29,357 nucleotides of DNA from Azoarcus_F sp048158365 (GCA_048158365.1 JBLLNL010000018.1), one strand, 5' to 3'; numbered from the stretch's first letter, positions 7,465 through 15,220 are shown. The notes: generated by a model not told the origin, from the letters alone. A program made the numbers and translations.

Positions 7465-8940
7465 ATGCGTGTCTCAGGCAGGCCTGGCGACGCGGTTACG
7501 ACCATCGCCTTGAAGCATTCCACCGCCCTTGTGAACGACGGGATTGCCTTCGTCGACATCGAGACCACCGGCGGCCCCACGCAGCGCGACTCGATCACCG
7601 AGATCGGCATAGTAGAGGTGGATGAAGACGGCGTGCGTGAATGGAGCACGCTGGTTCGTCCCGAGATGCGCATCCCGGAGCACATCCAGCGGCTGACCGG
7701 CATCTCCAACGACATGGTCGCGGATGCGCCGCGTTTCGCCCAGATCGCCGACGAGCTTTTCGACCGGCTGGAAGGGCGTCTGTTCGTCGCCCACAATGCC
7801 CGTTTCGATCACGGTCATCTGCGTGCTGCCTTCCGCCGCATCGGCATGGACATCCGGCCGCGTGTGCTGTGCACAGTGAAACTGTCGCGACGCCTGTTTC
7901 CCGAGCAGCGGCGCCACGGCCTGGATCACCTGATCGCGCGCCACGGCCTGTTGGTCAGCGAACGCCACCGTGCACTCGGCGATGCGGCACTGTTGTGGCA
8001 GTTCTGGCAGCGCTTGCACGAGCGTTTCCCGTCGGGCGTCATCGCCGCAACGGTGCGCGAACTGACCGGTCGTCCGGCACTGCCACCGCACCTGGACCCG
8101 GCGGAGATCGACCGACTGCCGGACGGACCGGGCGTGTATCTGTTCTACGGCGAAGGCGAGTTGCCGCTTTACATCGGCAAGAGCAGGCATGTGCGCACCC
8201 GCGTGCTGTCGCATTTCTCGGCCGATCACACCAGCGATCGCGAGCTCAGCCTGAGCCAGCAGGTACGGCGCATCGACGCGATGCCGACCGCGGGCGAGTT
8301 GGGCGCACTGATCCTGGAGGCCGAACTGATCAAATCGCGCCAACCGACCCACAACCGGGCCCTGCGGCGCAATCGCGACCTGTGCGCGTGGCGGCTGCAC
8401 CCGGACCTGCTCGGTGACTGGCGGCTCGAGCTCGTTTCCGGCGACGACCTGGACCCGGGCAGCCAGGACCGGCTGTACGGCATCTTCCGCAGCCGACGCG
8501 AAGCAACCAGCCGTCTGCGCGCGATTGCACGGGATCACGCGCTGTGCCCGCCGTTGCTGGGGCTGGAGAAGCGGGAGACACCCGGCCGCTGCTTCAACTT
8601 CCAGCTCAAGCGCTGCAAGGGCGCCTGTGACGGTCATGAAGCCCGGCTCGCCCACGACCTGCGCCTGATGGAGGCGCTGGCGGCACTGAAGGTGGAATCC
8701 TGGCCGTACGCCGGACCGGTCGGTCTGCGCGAAGGCGACGTGATCCATGTCATCGACGGCTGGCGCTACCTCGGCTGCGCGCGGGACGAAGCCGAACTGG
8801 CCGAGTGCCTGAGCGCCGGCCGCCCGGCCTTCGATCTCGATCTGTACAAGTTGCTGGTCAAGGGGGTGCGCGGCGCCGACGTGCTGCCGCTGAGCCGTCC
8901 GGCGGCGCAGGAAACACCTCGCGTGCCGCTTTGCGACTGA
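7465..8940 (+). CDS. DnaQ-like exonuclease fused to GIY-YIG/UvrC-like nuclease
   Basis: A 491-residue fusion. Residues 26-185 are a DEDDh 3'-5' exonuclease domain: FVDIETTGG carries Asp31 and Glu33, HNARFDHGHLRAAF the next Asp, and RHRALGDAALLWQF the final His and Asp. Residues of about 213-300 are a GIY-YIG endonuclease domain as in the N-terminus of UvrC and in Cho: PGVYLFYGEGELPLYIGKS, then ILEAELIKSRQPTHNRALR with the metal-binding Glu. Near residue 373 the sequence CFNFQLKRCKGACDG resembles the UvrC cysteine segment. This architecture is known in bacteria as a DNA polymerase III epsilon-like/Cho fusion and points to DNA repair. The start at 7465 has a poor ribosome site. Its 3' end overlaps the convergent LysR gene by 83 bases. 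Confidence 0.85.
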   Translation: MRVSGRPGDAVTTIALKHSTALVNDGIAFVDIETTGGPTQRDSITEIGIVEVDEDGVREWSTLVRPEMRIPEHIQRLTGISNDMVADAPRFAQIADELFDRLEGRLFVAHNARFDHGHLRAAFRRIGMDIRPRVLCTVKLSRRLFPEQRRHGLDHLIARHGLLVSERHRALGDAALLWQFWQRLHERFPSGVIAATVRELTGRPALPPHLDPAEIDRLPDGPGVYLFYGEGELPLYIGKSRHVRTRVLSHFSADHTSDRELSLSQQVRRIDAMPTAGELGALILEAELIKSRQPTHNRALRRNRDLCAWRLHPDLLGDWRLELVSGDDLDPGSQDRLYGIFRSRREATSRLRAIARDHALCPPLLGLEKRETPGRCFNFQLKRCKGACDGHEARLAHDLRLMEALAALKVESWPYAGPVGLREGDVIHVIDGWRYLGCARDEAELAECLSAGRPAFDLDLYKLLVKGVRGADVLPLSRPAAQETPRVPLCD

Positions 8941-9805
8941 TCTCCTGCAACACCGGCTCCACGATGCGCCGGCCGGTCGTGATCAGGAATACCTGCTCCC
9001 TGACCTCGGGCACCTCACCGACCCTCACGACGCCGTACTGATCGCAGATGAACGGCCCGATCGCGCTCGGCGCGACGAAGAATCCCGCACCCTCCTGGCC
9101 GAAGGCCTTGAGCAAGGCCAGGTCGTCGCACTCGGCGACCACCTGCGGCCGGATGCGCCGGCGCGCGAACCAACGGGTCAGTTCGCCACGAAAGGCGACG
9201 TCCTCGCCCGGCATCAGAAACGGTGCCCCGTCCAAACAGACCGGGAAGGTATCTCCATGGCGATCGACGAGGGATGGTGCGCCGAACACGGACAGCGCAC
9301 TCTCGCCGAGCAGGTGCGTATAGGCGCGCACGCTGAGATCCTGCGGCACGGGTCGGTCGGCGATCACCGCATCGAGCCGGTGCAGCGCAAGGTCGCCGAG
9401 CAGCCCAGCCAGCCGTCCCTCGCGACACACCAGGCGCACCGGTGTCGGGCCCGTCAGCGCGGATCCGAGCAAACGCGAGGTGACCGATTTCGGCACCGAG
9501 TCGCACACGCCGACGCGGAGCCGGGGTGCCTGCCGCTCGGCCGGGTCGCGCAGCAGTTCGACGATCTCGCTGCCCAGCGAAAAGATCTCCTCGGCCAGGC
9601 CCAGAATGCGCTCGCCGCTGTCGGTCAGCACCAGACGCCGGCCGACCCGCTTGAACAAGGCCACGCCGAGGGCCTCCTCGAGCTGGCCGATCTGGCCACT
9701 GACCGCGTGGGGCGTCAGGTGCAGCTGCTCGCTCGCGCGGGCCACGCTGCCCGATTTAGCGACAGCCCAGAAGTAGCGCAAATGCTTGAAGTTGAGTTGG
9801 TCCAT
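8858..9805 (-). CDS. NhaR-like LysR-family transcriptional regulator
   Basis: A 315-residue regulator. The N-terminal winged helix-turn-helix reads NFKHLRYFWAVAKSGSVARASEQLHLTPHAVSGQIGQLEEALGVALF, the start typical of the NhaR subgroup of LysR activators. NhaR in enterobacteria activates the Na+/H+ antiporter nhaA. Residues of about 95-290 form the two-lobed effector domain (RLRVGVCDSVPKS, DAVIADRPV, AFGQEGAGFFVAPSAIG). The C-terminus is Arg/Ala/Pro-rich (AARRRRAPP) and lies antisense over the last 83 bases of the nuclease gene, so the tail sequence may be shaped by the overlap. No nhaA lies in the window; the divergent neighbour is the TerB-like gene, 120 bases away. Regulated target unknown. 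Confidence 0.85.
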   Translation of the reverse strand: MDQLNFKHLRYFWAVAKSGSVARASEQLHLTPHAVSGQIGQLEEALGVALFKRVGRRLVLTDSGERILGLAEEIFSLGSEIVELLRDPAERQAPRLRVGVCDSVPKSVTSRLLGSALTGPTPVRLVCREGRLAGLLGDLALHRLDAVIADRPVPQDLSVRAYTHLLGESALSVFGAPSLVDRHGDTFPVCLDGAPFLMPGEDVAFRGELTRWFARRRIRPQVVAECDDLALLKAFGQEGAGFFVAPSAIGPFICDQYGVVRVGEVPEVREQVFLITTGRRIVEPVLQEISRKAAREVFPAPPDGSAAARRRRAPP

Positions 9806-9925
9806 CGGTTTCCATAGCCTCTATTTTTTCGATCCTTTATAGCATATAAATCGACTTTTTCGACACTGTGGCGCCGCGTATGCTGAGGCCTCACCAATCG
9901 GGTGATCGCTATTGGAGGAAGAACG

Positions 9926-10351
9926 ATGCGGCACTATGAAACCGACAGCGCCCATGCAGCGGCGCGGGTACTATCGCTTGCACTGATGGCGGACGGCGCG
10001 CCGGACAAGTCCGAGTTCGACTGCTTGCACAGAATGGGGGCGCTGGAGCAGATCGGCATCGACCAGCATGCGTTCGAGGCCGTACTGCGCGAATTCTGCG
10101 AGGACGTGGAACAGAGCGTAGGCTATTTCGACGCCCTCAACCGTCAATTATCGCCCGATCTGATCGACGCGCTGCTCGACGAAGTCAGGAACCCGCACAG
10201 CCAGCGCCTGCTGTTGCGCTCCATCGTCGAGATCGCGATCGCGGACGGCTGCCTCAGCGACGGCGAACGCCAGGTGCTTTCCCGAGCGGTCGCGCTCTGG
10301 GGCATGCAGGCCAGTTGGCCGGTCCGGCTACGGCCGCAACAACCCTCGTGA
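9926..10351 (+). CDS. TerB-like (tellurite-resistance TerB fold) protein
   Basis: A 141-residue, mostly helical acidic protein. Two repeated segments of the TerB type are visible: ARVLSLALMADGAPDKSEFDCLHRMGALEQIG (about residues 12-43) and RSIVEIAIADGCLSDGERQVLSRAVALWGM (about 98-127). Each has the hydrophobic helix followed by A-D-G and acidic residues that in TerB bind a metal ion. TerB-like proteins are linked to tellurite and stress-resistance membranes; the role of stand-alone copies is not settled. The ATG at 9926 is chosen over an upstream frame extension because GGAGGAA lies 5 bases before it. It is divergent from the LysR gene. TelA, another tellurite-resistance family, lies 2.4 kb downstream but is not in the same operon. 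Confidence 0.7.
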   Translation: MRHYETDSAHAAARVLSLALMADGAPDKSEFDCLHRMGALEQIGIDQHAFEAVLREFCEDVEQSVGYFDALNRQLSPDLIDALLDEVRNPHSQRLLLRSIVEIAIADGCLSDGERQVLSRAVALWGMQASWPVRLRPQQPS

Positions 10352-10358
10352 GGCTGCC

Positions 10359-10391
10359 GGGGTTGCGGCATACTGTGGTCGCCGCAACCCC
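10359..10391 (+). terminator. Perfect 11-base inverted repeat after terB-like gene
   Basis: GGGGTTGCGGC (10359-10369) and GCCGCAACCCC (10381-10391) are perfect complements around an 11-base loop, starting 7 bases after the TerB-like stop. The stem is very stable but lacks a T tract. It could be a terminator or mRNA 3' stabiliser. It also sits just before the ribosome site at 10402, so it could act on the next gene. A partial copy, GCCGCAAC, occurs at 10333-10340. Confidence 0.5.
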
Positions 10392-10414
10392 GCACCCTCA
10401 CAAGGAGGCGCAGC

Positions 10415-10510
10415 ATGGCCACGCGCACACCCGAGCCGCAATCGCAGAAGGATCAGGACAAGGACAACCATCTCGACACCAATGACCCTACCGGCTCATT
10501 GGGTCGCTGA
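10415..10510 (+). CDS. 31-residue hydrophilic ORF, probably the start of the broken psiE gene
   Basis: ATG at 10415 is preceded by AAGGAGG (10402-10408), one of the best ribosome sites in this half of the window. The 31 codons encode a charged, unstructured peptide (MATRTPEPQSQKDQDKDNHL...). TGA at 10508-10510 ends it. The PsiE-like membrane sequence begins immediately, in the -1 frame, at 10507. PsiE-family proteins commonly start with a hydrophilic tail before the first membrane helix, so this is most likely the true N-terminus cut off by a frameshift. A genuine independent small protein cannot be excluded. Confidence 0.5.
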   Translation: MATRTPEPQSQKDQDKDNHLDTNDPTGSLGR

Positions 10511-11204
10511 ACTGCGCGATCCGGTTTGCGATCCGCTTGCTGGCCGTGTTGATGGTGCTGGTCATCTACTGGTGCGTGGCCGACGTGGTGCTGGTGCTGC
10601 TCGAGCGCCTGTCCAGCCCGCCCGTGCTGCTCTCGACCTGAACGACATTTTCGTCGTGTTCGCGGCCTTTCTGGCCGTACTGATCGCGATCGAGATCTTT
10701 GCCAACATAACGCTTTATCTTCGCGACGAAGTCATTCACGTAAAACTGGTGATCGCGACCGCACTGATGGCGATCGCGCGAAAGGTGATCGTGCTCGACT
10801 TCAGCGAACTGGCGCGGGACGAAACCGGCCCGCGGACGTCGTCGCTAGCCTTTCTGCAGGTCAACGCGGTGTGGCTGTGCTTCCTGTTCTTCCTGTTCAT
10901 GACCATGGCCTTCGGCGCGATCGGTTTTTGCGGCGGGCTGGCCGGCCCGTCGCGCGACATCCTGGTCAGACGCGTGGCCGCCAGCCGGTTCGGCGCATCC
11001 GCCTACGGCCGTATCTACGGCATGGTGTATTCGGGCCTGGACGCCGGTCTCGCGATCTCGCCGCTGGTCTTCGGCCCGATGATGGACGCGGCGGCCTTCA
11101 CCACCGTGCTCGCCACGGTCGCAGTCCTGCAACTGCTCGCGGTCGCCGCCGCGGTGTCGGCATCCCGGTTCGGCGCCCGCGCGGCACGCCAACCGGCCAC
11201 CTGA
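10507..11204 (+). pseudogene. Frameshifted PsiE-like protein joined to an MFS transporter C-terminus
   Basis: Three pieces follow one another. From 10507 to 10641 one frame gives a PsiE-like first membrane helix (IRFAIRLLAVLMVLVIYWCVADVVLVLLERL) and stops at TGA. In the -1 frame the sequence continues from 10638 with the PsiE core: LNDIFVVFAAFLAVLIAIEIFANITLYLRDEVIHVKLV, then MAIARKVIVLDFSE. From about 10848 the same frame becomes the last membrane segments of a major-facilitator transporter, with GLAGPSRDILVRR and YGRIYGMVYSGLDAGLAISPLVFGPMMD, and stops at 11204. PsiE-family proteins normally end soon after the ARKVIVLD helix. The MFS part lacks roughly its first nine helices. I read this as a decayed locus produced by frameshifts and a deletion. 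A translated fusion starting inside is possible. Confidence 0.6.
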
Positions 11205-11260
11205 CCCGCCGCCGTCCATTTTTCAGGCGCAGCCGGATCCATTCCGACTGCGATCACCGG

Positions 11261-11464
11261 TCAGGCGGTCTGGTAACCGGCCTCCTCGACGATCGCCCTC
11301 ACATCGCCCTCGGACACGAACGCACTGTGCTCGACCACCGCGTCGCCGGTCTCCAGCGACACTTCCGCGTGCACGATGCCGGGCAGATCCTGGATCGCGT
11401 TCATCACCAGGCGCAGGCACTGTTCGTCTTTCATGCCGATGACCTTGAACTCGCTGCTTGGCAT
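11261..11464 (-). CDS. Heavy-metal-associated (HMA) domain protein with a single metal-site cysteine
   Basis: A 67-residue protein with the ferredoxin-like HMA fold seen in CopZ and in P-type ATPase N-termini: FKVIGMKDEQCLRLVMNAIQDLPGI, AEVSLETGDAVVEH, EGDVRAIVEEAGYQ. The usual metal site is GMxCxxC. Here it reads GMKDEQC (residues 10-16): the first cysteine is replaced by Asp13 and only Cys16 remains. Cu+ binding by two thiolates in one molecule is therefore unlikely; a single-Cys dimeric or otherwise altered site is possible. The frame opens at 11476, but I chose ATG 11464 because TGGAG lies 6 bases upstream of it. It is convergent with the PsiE/MFS remnant. No copper ATPase is nearby. Confidence 0.7.
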   Translation of the reverse strand: MPSSEFKVIGMKDEQCLRLVMNAIQDLPGIVHAEVSLETGDAVVEHSAFVSEGDVRAIVEEAGYQTA

Positions 11465-11816
11465 GGACAACTCCATGAATCGGTTAATGGGTTCGGCCGC
11501 AATGATAGGGCCTGTCGCCGATCCGGTCGATACCCGGCAGCTGCGGTTTCAGCACGCGCGGTTCAACGCGCCCTGGTCGGCCCGCGCGACATCGACCATA
11601 AGAATCCCCGGAATTCGGTGCTGGTCGTCCGACGACGACCGGAACACCGCGTTTCGAGCATCCGTCGCGGCTCCGACGAAGTCCGGGGTCCACGGCGGGT
11701 CATCAAATCCGCACCTTTGTCCGCGACTCGGGTCAGAATAGCGTTTTGATCAAACAGCTTCTGCAGAGGCCGGCGCGAGCGCGCGACGGCCTCTGCCGTT
11801 CAGGGTGGCCCGAGAG
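11465..11816. other. Non-coding stretch with stem-loops upstream of coiled-coil/telA pair
   Basis: About 350 bases without a convincing gene. Short frames here show no family pattern. Contents: a strong compound hairpin at 11616-11649 (inner stem GGTCGTC/GACGACC with a four-base loop, outer stem CGGTG/CACCG); a perfect palindrome TTTGATCAAA at 11746-11755; and a nine-base inverted repeat at 11763-11796. The region serves as the upstream region of both divergent genes and could hold a structured leader or a small RNA, but nothing identifies one. Confidence 0.4.
11763..11796 (+). repeat. Inverted repeat in the leader of the coiled-coil gene
   Basis: GCAGAGGCC (11763-11771) pairs with GGCCTCTGC (11788-11796) around a 16-base GC-rich loop that can itself pair (GCGC/CGCGC). 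It ends 20 bases before the chosen start at 11817, so it would lie in the mRNA leader. No T tract follows. Confidence 0.4.
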
Positions 11817-12758
11817 ATGTTCGGTTTTCTGCAAGGCTTCGCGTACGGCCTGTTCGTATCCTGCATGCCCTGGTTCATCGCGGGCATGGTCAACCCGCGC
11901 CTGGCGGTTCCGAACGACCCGCCGCGGCGCTGGCAGGTCTTCCTGCGCTACGGGTTCATCATCCCCTTCGTCGTGTTCCTGACGTGGATCACATCGCTGT
12001 GGGGCGGCTTCGAGCCGAGTCTCGCCGGCTGGCTGGCCGGCCTGCTCGCGGTGCCGGCCGACCTCTTCGTCGAGCGGCGCTGGCGACGCTGGCGGGCCGC
12101 GGCGGACGCGCGTCGTCGCGACGCGGAACGCGATCGCATCGCTGCCCGGCAACGTGCGACGCTGGAGCGCGAAGAGCGCGAGTCGGGACTGCGGGTGCTC
12201 GATCCGGCCCATCCCCCGGCCGATGCGGATGACATCGTGACTGGCTTGTGCGCGGCCAAGCAACGGCTGCTCGATGCGCGACGACCGGACCTGGCGATGG
12301 GGGCCGACCGCATCTACTCCCGCTATGCCCATGTCAGGGAGGTCATCGCGTCCAAGTTCGACCGCCGCGAGATGGCCTTCGAACGCGCGTCGGGGCTGGT
12401 TGCGGAGGTCTGCCGCGGCGTGCTCGACCAGCTTGACGCGATGGCGTCGCTGGCGCACGGCATCGCCGGCATCGACGCGGACTTCGTGCGTCGGCGGCTG
12501 GAGCACCATCACGACGCCCTTGCACTGGAGGAGGCCGAGGCGCTCGCGCGCCGTCTGCAGCTGGTGGATGATACCGAGCGTCGGTTGCGCGAGCTCGGCG
12601 GCGGCATCGAGGCCGCGTTGACCGCGCTCGACGATACCGCGGTCGCGGTGTCTGCGGTCGAGACGTCGCGGCCCCTGGCCGCAGTCACGGCCGAACAGGC
12701 CCTGCGAGACCTGCGTCGCTTCGTGGACCGCGCGCCGTCCTACAGTCGAAATACCTGA
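11817..12758 (+). CDS. Membrane-anchored coiled-coil protein, likely TelA partner
   Basis: A 313-residue protein. Two hydrophobic segments lie near the N-terminus (FLQGFAYGLFVSCMPWFIAGMV and YGFIIPFVVFLTWITSLWGG), and a third weaker one (LAGWLAGLLAVPADLF) follows. A long Arg/Glu/Ala-rich helical region (about residues 85-130) and further helical stretches (about 140-300) suggest a coiled-coil on the cytoplasmic side. No enzymatic motif is seen. The telA gene starts 31 bases after its stop, so the pair is probably one operon. XpaC-type partners accompany TelA in other bacteria; similarity here is of layout, not clear sequence. A GTG at 11805 is an alternative start; ATG 11817 has AGGGTGG upstream. 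I do not recognise a named family. Confidence 0.65.
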   Translation: MFGFLQGFAYGLFVSCMPWFIAGMVNPRLAVPNDPPRRWQVFLRYGFIIPFVVFLTWITSLWGGFEPSLAGWLAGLLAVPADLFVERRWRRWRAAADARRRDAERDRIAARQRATLEREERESGLRVLDPAHPPADADDIVTGLCAAKQRLLDARRPDLAMGADRIYSRYAHVREVIASKFDRREMAFERASGLVAEVCRGVLDQLDAMASLAHGIAGIDADFVRRRLEHHHDALALEEAEALARRLQLVDDTERRLRELGGGIEAALTALDDTAVAVSAVETSRPLAAVTAEQALRDLRRFVDRAPSYSRNT

Positions 12759-12789
12759 AACCACCCGACCCTTTTGCGGAGAGACCGCC

Positions 12790-14004
12790 ATGAGCCAACC
12801 GAACCGAAGCGACTCCCCTTCCTCCCCGCTCAGCCTGTCGCTGCCGCCGATACCCGAGATCGAGCGGGAAGTGGAGGCCTCGCTCTCCCCCCCTGCCGAG
12901 GACCCCGAGCTCGCTCAGATGGCCGACGTGTTCGTGCGCGACGTGCTGGCGGTGGCCGAGGCGGACCCGAACGTGCAGCGCCAGCGTCAGGCCATCGACG
13001 GCATGGGCATCGAGATCCAGCGTCAGGCCGCGCACCGCAGCGCGATGCTGCAGACGCCGATACGCAAGCTCGCGCACCAGGGCGACGAGGGCGGCCCGGT
13101 CGCGAAGGCCCTGATCGAACTGCGGGGCAAGATGCAGGATCTCGATCCGCAGCGACACGAACTGTCGACCGGTGGCGTCGCGCGCGCACTGTCCTTCATC
13201 CCCGGTGTCGGCAACCGCATGCAGCGCTATTTCCACAAGTTCGAGAGCACCCAGGAGGCGCTGGACGCGATCATTCGCGACCTGGAATCGGGCAGCGACA
13301 TGCTGCGTCGTGACAACGTCACGCTGGCCGACGACCAGGAAGTGCTGCGCGGGCTGATCGTGCAGTTGCGCCGTCAGATCGAACTCGGCCGGCTGATCGA
13401 CGCGCGTCTGGTGAGCGCAGCGATGAAGCTCAGCATCCAGGACGCACAACGCGCCTTCATCGAGGAGGAGTTGCTGTTCCCGCTGCGTCAGCGCATCCTG
13501 GATCTGCAGCAGCAGCTCGCGGTAAGCCAGCAGGGCGTGCTCGCGCTCGAGGTGGTGATCCGCAACAACCGCGAGCTGGTCCGTGGTGTCGATCGTGCGC
13601 TCAACGTCACCGTGTCGGCGCTCAACGTCGCGGTCACCACCGCGCTGGCGCTGGCCAACCAGCGCCTGGTGCTGGACCGCATCGAGGCGCTCAACACGAC
13701 CACGTCCGACCTGATCGCCGGCACGGCCAAGGCCCTGCGCACGCAGGGCGTCGAGATCCAGACCCGCGCGTCCTCGACCGTGCTCGACATGGAGAAACTC
13801 GAGTCGGCTTTCACCGATGTCATCGGCGCGATCGACGAAGTGTCCCGCTACCGCCGCGAGGCCCTGCCGAAGCTGGACGAGCAGATCGACCGGCTGACTG
13901 AACTGGCGACCCGCGGCGACGCCGCAATCGCACGACTCGACGAGGGCAACGCGGCGCAGAGCGGTCAGCGCCTCGAGTCCCCGCCGAGCGACAGGACTTC
14001 CTGA
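12790..14004 (+). CDS. telA: TelA/KlaA-family toxic-anion resistance protein
   Basis: A 404-residue soluble, almost wholly helical protein of the TelA family (PF05816-type), known from plasmid tellurite-resistance loci and common on chromosomes. Characteristic segments are GGVARALSFIPGVGNRMQRYFHKFESTQEALDAIIRDLESG (about 128-168), DNVTLADDQEVL, then ALEVVIRNNRELVRGVDRALNVTVSALNVAVTTALALANQRLVLD (about 253-297). This last run is the family hallmark, with an N-x-x-L-V-x-x-V-D-x-A pattern. GGAGAG lies just before the ATG. The biochemical role is not established; an anchoring or stress function with the preceding membrane coiled-coil protein is an inference from their pairing. Convergent with the metallo-beta-lactamase-fold gene. 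Confidence 0.85.
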   Translation: MSQPNRSDSPSSPLSLSLPPIPEIEREVEASLSPPAEDPELAQMADVFVRDVLAVAEADPNVQRQRQAIDGMGIEIQRQAAHRSAMLQTPIRKLAHQGDEGGPVAKALIELRGKMQDLDPQRHELSTGGVARALSFIPGVGNRMQRYFHKFESTQEALDAIIRDLESGSDMLRRDNVTLADDQEVLRGLIVQLRRQIELGRLIDARLVSAAMKLSIQDAQRAFIEEELLFPLRQRILDLQQQLAVSQQGVLALEVVIRNNRELVRGVDRALNVTVSALNVAVTTALALANQRLVLDRIEALNTTTSDLIAGTAKALRTQGVEIQTRASSTVLDMEKLESAFTDVIGAIDEVSRYRREALPKLDEQIDRLTELATRGDAAIARLDEGNAAQSGQRLESPPSDRTS

Positions 14005-14078
14005 CGCGTCGGCACGCGACTCGGTGGGGCGGGGCAGACCGGTCGCGTTGGGCGGATGACCACCGCATTGGCCTGGAT

Positions 14079-14100
14079 GACCACGATGGCCCTCGTGGTC
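14079..14100. terminator. Hairpin between telA and MBL-fold gene
   Basis: GACCACGA (14079-14086) and TCGTGGTC (14093-14100) form a perfect eight-base stem with a six-base loop in the 150-base gap between convergent genes. A second small stem (CGCGT/ACGCG) lies right after the telA stop. There are no T tracts, but position and symmetry suit two-way termination. Confidence 0.45.
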
Positions 14101-14154
14101 GGACCCCATATGCGCGAAAGCCGAGGGCAGCTGACTGCCGATGCGCGTTCCGGC

Positions 14155-15096
14155 TCAGCGCTGCAGCGCGCCCGCCTCCATCTGCAGGAACACGTTGTAT
14201 GCGTTCAGGCGGTTGGCCTCGCGGAAGGCGGGAAGCTTCTGCCAGTCGCTCCAGTCGGTCTCGTCGTAGGCTTCGTCGAAGGACTTGAGGTCGGCGACCG
14301 CCTCGCCCATCGCGTTCCGCAGAAACTTCAGATAGTCCCGGGTCATGTTCAGATCGGCCTGCGGGTCGGTCGACGCCGGTCCGTGGCCAGGCACCAGCAC
14401 CGCCGGATTCAGCTCGATCAGCGCTTCCAGCGCAACCAGCCAGCGTTCGGTGTCGGCGCCGCCGACGAACGGGATGCGGCCGCGGAACAGCATGTCGCCG
14501 GCGAACAGGACCTCGTCCTCGACCACCTCGAGCACCAGATCCTCGGGCGAATGGGCCGGACCGACGTGCAGGATGCGAAAGCTCAGGCCGCCGAGTTCGA
14601 AGTGCGTGTCGCCGTCGAACCAGCGGTCCGCCGGCACCAGACGGGTGTTCTCGTCCACGAACGGAAACAGGTCGGCGCGGCGTTGCGCGAGCCGCTGCTG
14701 TGCGAGGTCGGAATTCGGCACGTCCTCGCCGAGTCGATGCGCCCATATCTCGATGCCGGCATCCTGGAAGGCCTGAAGCCCGTAGTAGTGGTCCGCGTGA
14801 TAGTGACTGACGACGATCTTGCGGATGGGCCGATCGGTGAGCTTGCCGATCTCGGCGATCAGTTGCGCGCCCAGCGCGGGTGTGCCCAGCGCATCGAACA
14901 CCACGACGCCGTCATCGGTGATCACGAAACCGGCATTCGACATGAATCCCTCGTTGGCAGACGATGCCATGCCCGGCTTTCCGGCGACATACCAGGAATG
15001 CTCGGAAATCCGGACCGGTGTCATGTCAACCGCCGCCGCCAGCGGCGGGACAAGGAGCAACAGAAGCGCTGCGATGCGCATCAGAATCGTCTGCAT
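14155..15096 (-). CDS. Secreted metallo-beta-lactamase-fold hydrolase (SoxH-like)
   Basis: A 313-residue protein with a cleavable signal peptide (MQTILMRIAALLLLLVPPLAAA, processing after about residue 22), so it acts in the periplasm. The zinc site is SHYHADH at residues 97-103 (His98, His100, Asp102, His103), followed by HVGPAHSPEDLV, LFAGDMLF (bridging Asp) and VPGHGPAS. These complete the five or six ligands of a dinuclear MBL-fold hydrolase. The arrangement resembles SoxH and the quinoprotein-relay metallohydrolases; the substrate is unknown. The frame runs on to 15381, across the start of the divergent gene, but ATG 15096 has GGAG 6 bases upstream and begins the signal peptide. It is divergent from the 15221 gene with a 124-base AT-rich gap holding their promoters. 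Confidence 0.85.
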   Translation of the reverse strand: MQTILMRIAALLLLLVPPLAAAVDMTPVRISEHSWYVAGKPGMASSANEGFMSNAGFVITDDGVVVFDALGTPALGAQLIAEIGKLTDRPIRKIVVSHYHADHYYGLQAFQDAGIEIWAHRLGEDVPNSDLAQQRLAQRRADLFPFVDENTRLVPADRWFDGDTHFELGGLSFRILHVGPAHSPEDLVLEVVEDEVLFAGDMLFRGRIPFVGGADTERWLVALEALIELNPAVLVPGHGPASTDPQADLNMTRDYLKFLRNAMGEAVADLKSFDEAYDETDWSDWQKLPAFREANRLNAYNVFLQMEAGALQR

Positions 15097-15220
15097 TTTT
15101 TCTCCACTTATGCTTATATATGGATATGCTAACAAATTCAGTGTATTCAGTCGATTTGCGCCACAGCAACAGCCTGCGGGGGCTGCGTTATCATAGACGC
15201 CTAGCTGACGGAGCCGGAAC

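Noticed and set aside
15097..15220. A full sigma-70 promoter for the 15221 gene
   Set aside because: A -10-like TATCAT (15189-15194) is present, but the nearest TTG-type -35 (15156) is 27 bases away, which is too far, so no promoter was called.
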